DNA of 40,684 bases from TMED27 sp050633165 (GTDB taxonomy: Bacteria; Pseudomonadota; Alphaproteobacteria; Micavibrionales; Micavibrionaceae): positions 1 to 40,684 of the forward strand of contig JBOEFZ010000054.1 in the NCBI GenBank assembly GCA_050633165.1, written 5' to 3'. Shown here in pieces: positions 15,997-22,542 of this stretch. The translations under genes and the position numbers were made by a program. The notes under the pieces are model-generated. The model was given only the letters and a program-made list of their open reading frames with translations, was not told the origin of the DNA and ran no database searches. Numbering within the stretch: position 1 is the first letter of the stretch; the number at the start of each line of letters is the position of its first letter.

Positions 15997-17057
15997 ACGT
16001 AAACCCGCCGGAAACGGCGGCTGAGCGAGGTTAAGATCTCATACCCGATTGTTCCCGCATCGCTGGCTAGATCATCCGCGCTTTGATGCGGGCCGATGAC
16101 CTCCATCATATCGCCTGCTCGCGGCGAATCATTTTCCGGCACGGCGCTGATATCTACAATCGTCGTATCCATCGATACCCGACCGCGAATGGGGCATGGA
16201 ATACCGTTCCAGTATAGCTTTCCTGTATTCGACAGGCTGCGTAGAAAGCCGTCGGCGTAGCCAAGGGATAATGTTGCCACCCTCGTGTTTTCCTCAAAAC
16301 GATATGTTTCGTTATAACCGCATGTCTCGCCCGCCCGCGCTTCACGTATTTGCAAGATACTGGCGTTGATTTGTACGACGGGTTTCATCGGGTTTTTTAA
16401 ATGCGGCGTTGGGTTAAGGCCATAGAGCGCCATCCCTGGGCGCACGATATCCGCATGCCATGCGGGATCGCCAAAAATTCCGGCGGAATTGCAAATGGAT
16501 TGCGGAATGCCGTCAAATGCTGCGGCTGCGGCTTTAAACGTCGCCACTTGCGCCGCGCTTTTGGGGTTATCATGCTCATCCGCACTGGCGAAATGGGTCA
16601 TGACGGCGCGTAAATCCAATCCCGCGCACATTGCCGATATCGGCGGCGCATCGGGGGCAAAGCCCAAGCGGTTCATGCCTGTATCAATATGCAAGATCGC
16701 AGGCAACGGCGCATCACTCACCCGCGCGCGATAGGCGGCAATCGCCCCTTCATGGTTTAAAACGGGGATAATATTGCTCTCCCGATATACTGCAAAATCC
16801 GTATCTTCATACCCATTGAGCGCCGCAATTTCCGGTGTGTCGCCAATGATCATCCGCAGCTCCACCGCTTCGGGCAATGTTGCCACAAAAAACAAATCGC
16901 AGCCCACATCGCGCAAGGCCTCCGCCACCGCAGCCAAACCGCAGCCATAGCCATTTGCCTTCACCACCCCCGCAACACGAACGCCCGCGCCAACCATACC
17001 ACGCAGCATCGTATAATTCGCCGCAATCGCGCCTGTATCGATGATAATCTCACTCAT
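15993..17057 (-). CDS. alr: alanine racemase
   Basis: PLP enzyme converting L-Ala to D-Ala for peptidoglycan. The 354-residue protein carries the PLP lysine Lys33 in VVKANGYGCG and the catalytic Tyr in SLGYADGF. HIDTGMNRLGF, a C-terminal beta domain (RGRVSMDTTIVDIS) and EILTSLSRRFRRVY at the end are typical. I chose ATG 17057 because AAGGTGG stands just upstream; a GTG three codons earlier is unlikely. Its last bases overlap the dipeptidase-like gene on the other strand. In many relatives alr lies near dnaB and mlaEF, as here. Confidence 0.96.
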   Translation of the reverse strand: MSEIIIDTGAIAANYTMLRGMVGAGVRVAGVVKANGYGCGLAAVAEALRDVGCDLFFVATLPEAVELRMIIGDTPEIAALNGYEDTDFAVYRESNIIPVLNHEGAIAAYRARVSDAPLPAILHIDTGMNRLGFAPDAPPISAMCAGLDLRAVMTHFASADEHDNPKSAAQVATFKAAAAAFDGIPQSICNSAGIFGDPAWHADIVRPGMALYGLNPTPHLKNPMKPVVQINASILQIREARAGETCGYNETYRFEENTRVATLSLGYADGFLRSLSNTGKLYWNGIPCPIRGRVSMDTTIVDISAVPENDSPRAGDMMEVIGPHQSADDLASDAGTIGYEILTSLSRRFRRVYV

Positions 17058-17089
17058 GCCAACCACCTTACGCGCCTATTCGCGCGGCG

Positions 17090-17105
17090 TTAAGGGTTTT
17101 TTAAA
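17090..17105. promoter_or_regulatory. CtrA-like motif upstream of the 17154 gene
   Basis: TTAA, seven bases, then TTAAA. This matches the CtrA half-site spacing (TTAA-N7-TTAA) known from alphaproteobacteria and differs from the full consensus only in the last base (A for C). It lies 49 bases before the ATG at 17154 and 33 bases upstream of alr on the other strand. Such a motif can arise by chance in AT-rich gaps. Confidence 0.35.
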
Positions 17106-17153
17106 CCTCTTTCGATATCCTTAAAAGGCGTGAGATTTAAAGAGGGTCAATAA

Positions 17154-17561
17154 ATGATTTCAGCTATACAACAACAAGGAGACAGCAGCGCCGCAAAGGC
17201 GGGCATGATCGCCGATTTGGTCGAAAATATGGCCGAGCCGAGCGACTTTATCGCGCTCACCGCGCGGAATGATCTGCGGCTCCATACATCCGAATTACTG
17301 GCGCATGCGCTGCTTAGCGCGAAAAGCCGTGATCAGCTTGATAAAGCCATCGCCGGTGTACGCGCCGCGCATGCGCATTACGGGCATGAATTTAAGGTGC
17401 GCTTTGTCGATCATGTTAATGCATTACGCGGAAACGGCGATTATGGTCGCCTCATCCGCCTACAGGAAACCGTCCCCGACGCAATCGATTTCGGCGGCCT
17501 TTCCTCCACCCAACTAGAACAAATTATGACAGAATTGAGAGGTTTAGATGAGCGCGGTTAG
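17154..17561 (+). CDS. hypothetical protein, unknown family
   Basis: I do not recognise this 135-residue protein. It is mostly alpha-helical and polar, without signal peptide or membrane helix. Helical stretches such as IADLVENMAEPSDFIAL, TSELLAHALLSA and RDQLDKAIAGVRAAHAHYG suggest a small soluble helical protein. An AGAGGG ribosome site lies 8 bases before the ATG. Codon use (GC-rich third positions) is like neighbouring core genes. Its 3' end overlaps the next gene by 14 bases, so the two are probably translated together. Confidence 0.7.
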   Translation: MISAIQQQGDSSAAKAGMIADLVENMAEPSDFIALTARNDLRLHTSELLAHALLSAKSRDQLDKAIAGVRAAHAHYGHEFKVRFVDHVNALRGNGDYGRLIRLQETVPDAIDFGGLSSTQLEQIMTELRGLDERG

Positions 17562-17946
17562 TGAATTATTAAATGATGTATTACCGGAAGCGCATACTCG
17601 CGTAGCTACCTTTGAAGGCAATCTTGCAAAAATTGCTGCAGGAGCACCTGAAATTCTATCCGGTATAGATAACGCATCACTTCGTGCAGGTGTAGATAGC
17701 CTCCTTCTTACGAACGGTCGTCAATCTGTAGCTACGTTTACTGCTGAAGCAGTGAATGCTTCAGGTGGTGATTTACAGGCATTAATTGAAAGCGACCCTC
17801 GTGCACTTGCTTTGGTAAATAACGTTGTAGAAACAATATCACCATATGTACAAGCCTTTGCAGATGCCGTGAATAACGTTGCCAATGTAGAAACAGCCCC
17901 CGAAAAAGTGGTGGCGCTTGATAACACACCAAACCCAATGGTTTAA
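17548..17946 (+). CDS. hypothetical protein, unknown family, atypical codon use
   Basis: I do not recognise this 132-residue protein. It is rich in Ala, Val, Asn and Ser and helical (LLNDVLPEAHTRVATF, ISPYVQAFADAVNNVANV), with no signal peptide or membrane segment. GAGAGG precedes the ATG, which lies inside the end of the 17154 gene in another frame. After the overlap its codons are visibly more AT-rich (many GTA, GCT, CCT, TCT) than those of the gene before it. That points to a different history or relaxed expression. Confidence 0.65.
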   Translation: MSAVSELLNDVLPEAHTRVATFEGNLAKIAAGAPEILSGIDNASLRAGVDSLLLTNGRQSVATFTAEAVNASGGDLQALIESDPRALALVNNVVETISPYVQAFADAVNNVANVETAPEKVVALDNTPNPMV

Positions 17947-17978
17947 ATTTTCATATTTACGAAATCTTAAACTCTTTC

Positions 17979-18015
17979 TGTCACACTGTTTGAAAAAGAA
18001 ACGAAGGGTGTGACA
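17979..18015 (+). promoter_or_regulatory. hairpin enclosing the ribosome site of the 18015 gene
   Basis: TGTCACAC (17979-17986) is the exact complement of GTGTGACA (18008-18015). The Shine-Dalgarno-like GAAGGG is in the loop, its last G being the first base of the 3' arm. The A of the ATG is the last base of the 3' arm. Such a stem could tune translation start. It is also palindromic DNA that a repressor could bind. Confidence 0.4.
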
Positions 18016-18959
18016 TGGCTTCCGTGCGGCAAACGCGTGAATTACAAGCATTGCTCCTCGCCAATGGGGAGGAGCTTCCCGGCTACGGTATTGATGGTGA
18101 TCGCGGCGGGGAAACCAATGCGGCCATCGCGTCTTTCCTTGAAAAACATCCCGATAGCGGCCTTAGCGCCGATAGCCCAACATCCGAAATTATCGCCCAT
18201 ATCCAACAAACCATGCAGGAAAATTGGACGCCAGAGGATTACGCGCGCGTTGCCGCCCTTGAAAACGGACGCGGCACGACAACCCAAAACGCCTTCATAT
18301 TACAAGTCACGACCCGCGCCTTTGATATCAAAGACCCAAAAGACGACAGCGACATTACCTTTGATGGTATCTCCGGCCCTGAAACCCGTCGTGGGTTAGA
18401 GGCATTAAAGGAACGTTTTGAAGAGGTTGAACATGACGTAACCGCCGTTTTCGAACGTGCCGCAGCAGTGGAAGTTATGCCTCTCCCCCCTGCACCAATC
18501 GCTGAAAATTTCGCAAAATCTCCGCTTGGCGAAAATTTTATCTCCGCCCAAAAACCGCCAGAACATATTTTTGAAATCTTCGTCAGTAGCTTTGATCCCG
18601 CATCTGAAAACACCGCCACATTCATCCCTTATTTTATCGGGCATGTGAACGGGAGTTTTGCGGATGAGGATTTGAAAATCGCCTTGGATGGTTTCGGAGA
18701 AATAGCCGACAGCACACCTGATAAGGCCAGCGAGATGATCGCAAATGCAATGACAGATCAGCTCGAATTAAAACCGGAGGAATGGCAGCAATACCGCACG
18801 GAAATAAACGGATTTTTTAATGGTGGGGCGGGGCTTGCAATGGTCGGTAAAAACGCAGCAACCATTGGTGAGGCCATTCACACCATTTTGGGCGAGGCTT
18901 TTGGGCTAGATGCAAAGCCAACCCCCGACGCACCACACGTCAACATGGCTCTATCCTAA
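18015..18959 (+). CDS. uncharacterised protein with two peptidoglycan-binding-like repeats
   Basis: The 314-residue protein is not recognised as a whole. Residues 5-45 (RELQALLLANG, then YGIDGDRGGETNAAIASFLEKH) resemble the PG_binding_1 fold, including the DG-x-x-G-x-x-T core. A second copy appears at about 85-135 (QNAFILQVTTRAF, then FDGISGPETRRGLEALKERF). A Pro-rich linker (about 157-165) and a helical C-terminal half follow. No signal peptide is seen, which is odd for a wall-binding protein; it could be exported by another route or be cytoplasmic. GAAGGG precedes the ATG. Its stop overlaps that of dnaB by 4 bases, and it is third in a same-strand run with 17154 and 17548. Confidence 0.7.
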   Translation: MASVRQTRELQALLLANGEELPGYGIDGDRGGETNAAIASFLEKHPDSGLSADSPTSEIIAHIQQTMQENWTPEDYARVAALENGRGTTTQNAFILQVTTRAFDIKDPKDDSDITFDGISGPETRRGLEALKERFEEVEHDVTAVFERAAAVEVMPLPPAPIAENFAKSPLGENFISAQKPPEHIFEIFVSSFDPASENTATFIPYFIGHVNGSFADEDLKIALDGFGEIADSTPDKASEMIANAMTDQLELKPEEWQQYRTEINGFFNGGAGLAMVGKNAATIGEAIHTILGEAFGLDAKPTPDAPHVNMALS

Positions 18960-20449
18960 TACTCATCACCCTGATCCGCATAATAGCTCGGGTCTAAATC
19001 TGAAAATCGTGTGACATTCGGATCGAAATACATTTTTACTGTGCCGATTGGACCGTGGCGTTGTTTGGCGACGATGCATTCGCCGATATTGTGGGCGCGT
19101 TCCATGGATTCTTGCCATTTCATGTGGTTTTCTGTGCCTGGCTCTGGCTCTGTCCGGCTTAGGTAGTATTCTTCACGATAGACAAACATAACCGCATCGG
19201 CATCTTGCTCAATCGATCCGGATTCCCGAAGATCGGAGAGCTGCGGGCGTTTATCTTCGCGTTGTTCGACTTGACGAGAGAGCTGGGACAGCGCGATGAC
19301 GGGGATTTCCAATTCCTTGGCAATCGCCTTCAAACCCATCGTAATCTCGGAGACTTCCTGCACGCGGTTTTCCTGTCCGCGCTTTGATCCCGTCCCGCGA
19401 AGGAGCTGGAGATAGTCAATCACGAGCATGTCTAGCCCGTGTTGGCGTTTCAAACGGCGGCATCGTGTGCGCACCGCGCCGATGGAGAGCGCGGGGGTAT
19501 CATCAATATAAAGCGGCACTTGGCTCATCCGTTGGCTCGCCTCAACAAAGGCGCGGAAATCATCTTGCTTGATATTCCCTTTACGGATGGCATCGCCGGA
19601 AATGCCGGATTGTTCAGATAAGATCCGTCCGGCGAGCTGGTCTGCTGACATCTCGAGGCTAAAGAACGCAACGCGTCCGCCCTCTGCTCCGCCGCTATCG
19701 GCATAGGCCTTGGCGGCGTTGAACGCCCAGTTTACCGCCAATGCGGTCTTCCCCATTGATGGTCGCCCCGCCAAAATCAGCAAATCGGATTTTTGAAATC
19801 CGCCGAGCTTTTTATCAACATCCGCCAAACCGGAGGTCACGCCCGTCACGCTTCCGGCGGTTTTATAAGCCTTTTCCGCATGTTCAATCGCGGTAAGGAC
19901 GGAATCGCGCAAGGTTATAAATCCACCCTTCGCCTGCCCGCTTTCGGCGAGGGAGAATAGCCGCCCTTCGGCGCGTTCAATCGTCGTATTCGCGTCGCTA
20001 TCGAGGTTATGGTCATAGGATTCATTGACCACATCTTCGCCAAGGGTAATGAGTTCGCGGCGCAGATGCAGGTCGTAAATCGTGCTCGCATAATCGCCGG
20101 TATTGATGACATTGATGACGCTGGCGGCCAAATCGACCAGATATTCCGCACCGCCGACATCTTTGAGGTCTTCATCCTTTTCGAAATAATTCTTCAAGGT
20201 TACGGGCGATGCGTTCTGCCCCCGATCAATGAGGGTTTGCACGGCCGTAAAAATGCGTTGATGCGCAGGCATAAAGAAATGCTCCGCCCGCAGAAAGTCG
20301 CCGATTTTCTCCACCGCGCGATTATCAACAAGGAGCGCGCCAAGCAAGCCCTGCTCCGCTTCCATATTATGCGGCAAGATGCGATAGCCGGGGGAATCCT
20401 CGTTGCTCGCGGCATTGGCAAGCTCGTCAAATGTTCGTTCTGTAGACAT
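18956..20449 (-). CDS. dnaB: replicative DNA helicase
   Basis: Hexameric 5'-3' helicase that unwinds DNA at the replication fork and binds DnaG primase. The 497 residues include the DnaB N-terminal domain (about 25-130, PHNMEAEQGLLGALL), a linker, and the RecA-like domain. Walker A is GRPSMGKTA (228-236). FFSLEMSADQL, the Walker B region MLVIDYLQLL and DLRESGSIEQDADAVMFVYR follow. No intein is present. No Shine-Dalgarno sequence precedes the ATG; instead there are five degenerate tandem octamers directly upstream. Confidence 0.98.
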   Translation of the reverse strand: MSTERTFDELANAASNEDSPGYRILPHNMEAEQGLLGALLVDNRAVEKIGDFLRAEHFFMPAHQRIFTAVQTLIDRGQNASPVTLKNYFEKDEDLKDVGGAEYLVDLAASVINVINTGDYASTIYDLHLRRELITLGEDVVNESYDHNLDSDANTTIERAEGRLFSLAESGQAKGGFITLRDSVLTAIEHAEKAYKTAGSVTGVTSGLADVDKKLGGFQKSDLLILAGRPSMGKTALAVNWAFNAAKAYADSGGAEGGRVAFFSLEMSADQLAGRILSEQSGISGDAIRKGNIKQDDFRAFVEASQRMSQVPLYIDDTPALSIGAVRTRCRRLKRQHGLDMLVIDYLQLLRGTGSKRGQENRVQEVSEITMGLKAIAKELEIPVIALSQLSRQVEQREDKRPQLSDLRESGSIEQDADAVMFVYREEYYLSRTEPEPGTENHMKWQESMERAHNIGECIVAKQRHGPIGTVKMYFDPNVTRFSDLDPSYYADQGDEY

Positions 20450-20453
20450 GGGG

Positions 20454-20493
20454 AGTAGGTTAGTGGGTTAGTAAGCGAGTTGGCTAGTAAATA
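20454..20493 (-). repeat. five degenerate tandem octamers next to the dnaB start
   Basis: On the plus strand five consecutive 8-base units all begin AGT: AGTAGGTT, AGTGGGTT, AGTAAGCG, AGTTGGCT and AGTAAATA. The array starts 4 bases upstream of the dnaB ATG, where a ribosome site is expected. It may be slippage-derived sequence, an untranslated-region feature or a protein-binding array. Confidence 0.5.
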
Positions 20494-20679
20494 AAACTCA
20501 CAGGATGTGAATAACGGGGATGAATTAAAAAGCTTGCAATACGCCGCTCAAATAGGTTTTATAAAAATATGCAAACACGAGACGCACAAAACCTAACCCT
20601 GCCTCTCCTCCTCACGCGCCTTTAAGCGGTTATGGGGCGTTTTGATATGCCCGCGCTTAAAGGAAAAAATTTTCAAATA

Positions 20680-20708
20680 TTGACGAAATATAGCGCTATC
20701 GCTTATTA
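20680..20708 (+). promoter_or_regulatory. candidate leuA promoter with a palindrome in the spacer
   Basis: A -35-like TTGACG (20680-20685) is followed by 17 bases and a -10-like TTATTA (20703-20708). The spacer contains the perfect 10-base palindrome ATAGCGCTAT (20690-20699), a reasonable place for an operator. The promoter is about 92 bases upstream of the leuA ATG, leaving a leader with hairpins. Confidence 0.45.
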
Positions 20709-20718
20709 AAGGCACACA

Positions 20719-20775
20719 ACGTTGCGACTGCAACGTCGGGCGTATAGCCCGCCCCGCCGGAGACGCGAAGCGGCG
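20719..20775 (+). repeat. leuA leader hairpins, including GACT-loop hairpin copy 2
   Basis: Three hairpins follow closely. The first is ACGTTGC, loop GACT, GCAACGT (20719-20736). Directly abutting it is CGGGC/GCCCG (20737-20751). The third is CGCCG/CGGCG (20755-20775), with CGC-GAA-GCG inside. The blocks CCCCGCCGGAG, GCGAAGC and GCGAGGCA also occur in the same order upstream of rlmE. No short Leu-rich leader peptide is apparent, so classical leucine attenuation is not supported. Confidence 0.55.
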
Positions 20776-20799
20776 CGAGGCACTAAAAAGGTAAAAATT

Positions 20800-22380
20800 A
20801 TGAGCAACGCATACCAAAAAATTAAAAACGACCCGAACCGTATCATTATATTCGACACCACCTTACGCGATGGTGAGCAATCGCCTGGCTGCGCGATGAA
20901 TCTTGAAGAAAAATTGAAAATGGCGGTGATATTGGATGAGCTTGGCGTTGATGTGATCGAGGCTGGGTTCCCGATCGCCTCCCAAGGGGATTTCGAGGCG
21001 GTGAACGAGATTGCCAAAATTGTTAAAAACGCAACCGTGTGCGGTCTTTCCCGTGCCAAGGCGTCCGATATCGAAGCCTCCGGTCAAGCCATCGCCCCCG
21101 CGCTTAAAGGCTCGCAAGGCGGCGCGCGGATTCATACCTTCATCTCTACCTCACCGCTTCATATGAAATACAAACTTCAAATGCCGCCAGAGGAGGTTTT
21201 GAATGCCGTCACAACATCCGTCACTACCGCCCGTAATTTCACCGATGATGTGGAATGGTCGGCGGAGGATGCTTCGCGCACCGAGGATGATTTCTTATGC
21301 GCCTGCGTTGAGGCGGCGATTAAGGCGGGGGCAACGACGATTAATATTCCCGATACCGTGGGCTATGCCGTGCCGGATGAATATGGGCGGCAGATTGCCA
21401 TGCTCCGCGAGCGTGTACCGAATATCGACCAAGCCATCCTTTCCACCCATTGCCACAATGATTTGGGATTGGCGGTGGCGAATTCTTTGTCCGGCGTTCA
21501 AAACGGCGCACGGCAGATTGAATGTACGATTAACGGCATTGGCGAGCGTGCGGGGAATGCGGCGCTTGAGGAAATCGTTATGGCGCTTCGCACGCGTAAA
21601 GATGCGTTTGCCTATGAAACGGGTGTAGAGACGACCAAAATTACAAAGGCCTCCAAGACCCTTTCCACTATCACTGGATTTAGCGTGCAGCCGAACAAAG
21701 CCATCGTCGGCGCAAACGCCTTCGCCCACGCCAGCGGCATTCACCAAGACGGCATGTTAAAGCACGCGGAAACATACGAAATCATGACACCCGAAAGCGT
21801 TGGTTTGACAGAATCAAAGCTTGTCATGGCAAAGCATTCAGGGCGGGCAGCGTTTAAAAGCAAACTCGCCGATATGGGCTATGACCTTGGTGAGAATGTG
21901 TTCCAAGACGCATTCGTGCGCTTCAAAGCCTTGGCGGATAAGAAGAAAGAAATTTTCGAAGACGATCTTATCGCGTTGATCGAAGATGAAGTCATACGTG
22001 AGCATGAAGCCATCAAATTCGTCTCCCTTCAGGTTGAGGCCGGATCAAAAGGCCCACAGACGGCGACGCTTACCCTTGATGTAAATGGCGCAGAACAAAC
22101 CGCCAGTGTGATCGGCAACGGCCCCGTTGATGCGATTTTTAAGGCGATTCGCGAAATACAACCGCATGAAGGCGCGCATCTCCAGCTTTACCAAGTACAC
22201 GCGGTTACGGGCGGAACAGACGCGCAAGCTACGGTTTCTGTACGCCTCGAAGAGAGCGGAAAAACCGTGAACGGGCAAGGGTCAGACGCCGATACCCTTG
22301 TCGCCAGCGCCCGCGCCTATATCCATGCGCTCAACAAACTCTTGCATAAACGCAATAGCATGAACCCGCAAACCGTATAA
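20800..22380 (+). CDS. leuA: 2-isopropylmalate synthase
   Basis: First committed step of leucine synthesis: condenses acetyl-CoA with 2-oxoisovalerate. The 526-residue protein has the DRE-TIM barrel start FDTTLRDGEQSPG, the metal-site motif STHCHNDLGLAVANS, INGIGERAGNAALEE, and FAHASGIHQDGMLKH of the linker region. A C-terminal LeuA dimer/regulatory domain (about 395-515) suggests leucine feedback inhibition. I chose ATG 20800 (AAGG 8 bases upstream) because the longer frame from 20722 reads through the leader hairpins with an Arg-rich, non-conserved start. It is expressed as a single gene, followed by a hairpin. Confidence 0.96.
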   Translation: MSNAYQKIKNDPNRIIIFDTTLRDGEQSPGCAMNLEEKLKMAVILDELGVDVIEAGFPIASQGDFEAVNEIAKIVKNATVCGLSRAKASDIEASGQAIAPALKGSQGGARIHTFISTSPLHMKYKLQMPPEEVLNAVTTSVTTARNFTDDVEWSAEDASRTEDDFLCACVEAAIKAGATTINIPDTVGYAVPDEYGRQIAMLRERVPNIDQAILSTHCHNDLGLAVANSLSGVQNGARQIECTINGIGERAGNAALEEIVMALRTRKDAFAYETGVETTKITKASKTLSTITGFSVQPNKAIVGANAFAHASGIHQDGMLKHAETYEIMTPESVGLTESKLVMAKHSGRAAFKSKLADMGYDLGENVFQDAFVRFKALADKKKEIFEDDLIALIEDEVIREHEAIKFVSLQVEAGSKGPQTATLTLDVNGAEQTASVIGNGPVDAIFKAIREIQPHEGAHLQLYQVHAVTGGTDAQATVSVRLEESGKTVNGQGSDADTLVASARAYIHALNKLLHKRNSMNPQTV

Positions 22381-22429
22381 TTTAAGCACTATTCATCGCC
22401 GTTAAAAAACGATATGCTTTCAGCTTATT

Positions 22430-22466
22430 AAGACAATCTTAACGCTCCGGCGTTTATGATTGTCTT
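22430..22466 (+). terminator. leuA terminator-like hairpin containing a CtrA-type motif
   Basis: The outer arms AAGACAATC (22430-22438) and GATTGTCTT (22458-22466) are complementary, with inner arms AACGC and GCGTT around loop TCCG. It lies 50 bases after the leuA stop and is followed by TAATCATAAAATCTTT. The same bases include TTAA-N7-TTAAC (22428-22443), a full match to the CtrA consensus, 100 bases before the chemoreceptor ATG. The motif may simply be part of the stem. Confidence 0.5.
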
Positions 22467-22542
22467 TAATCATAAAATCTTTGCTGTGTACCCGCCTGCG
22501 TTAATTTTGAAATAAACCTTAAGAAGTAAGGACGGCGTTGCT

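Larger units (their letters stand above)
20450..20799. other. 350-base dnaB-leuA divergent intergenic region
   Basis: No gene is seen here. From the dnaB side it holds five degenerate AGT-starting octamers (20454-20493) and a DnaA-box-like TGTGAATAA with one mismatch (20506-20514). Two inverted repeats follow (TAGGTTTT at 20553 with AAAACCTA at 20588; CCTTTAAGCG at 20619 with CGCTTAAAGG at 20654). Then come a candidate leuA promoter (20680-20708) and a leader with three successive small hairpins (20719-20775). The leader blocks resemble those upstream of rlmE. Confidence 0.6.

Noticed and set aside
20722..20799. N-terminal extension of leuA
   Set aside because: It translates the leader hairpins into an Arg-rich stretch not typical of LeuA. 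The ATG at 20800 has a ribosome site and starts the conserved protein.
20450..20799. Replication origin in the dnaB-leuA gap
   Set aside because: Only one imperfect DnaA box is present, with no cluster of boxes and no distinct AT-rich unwinding stretch.
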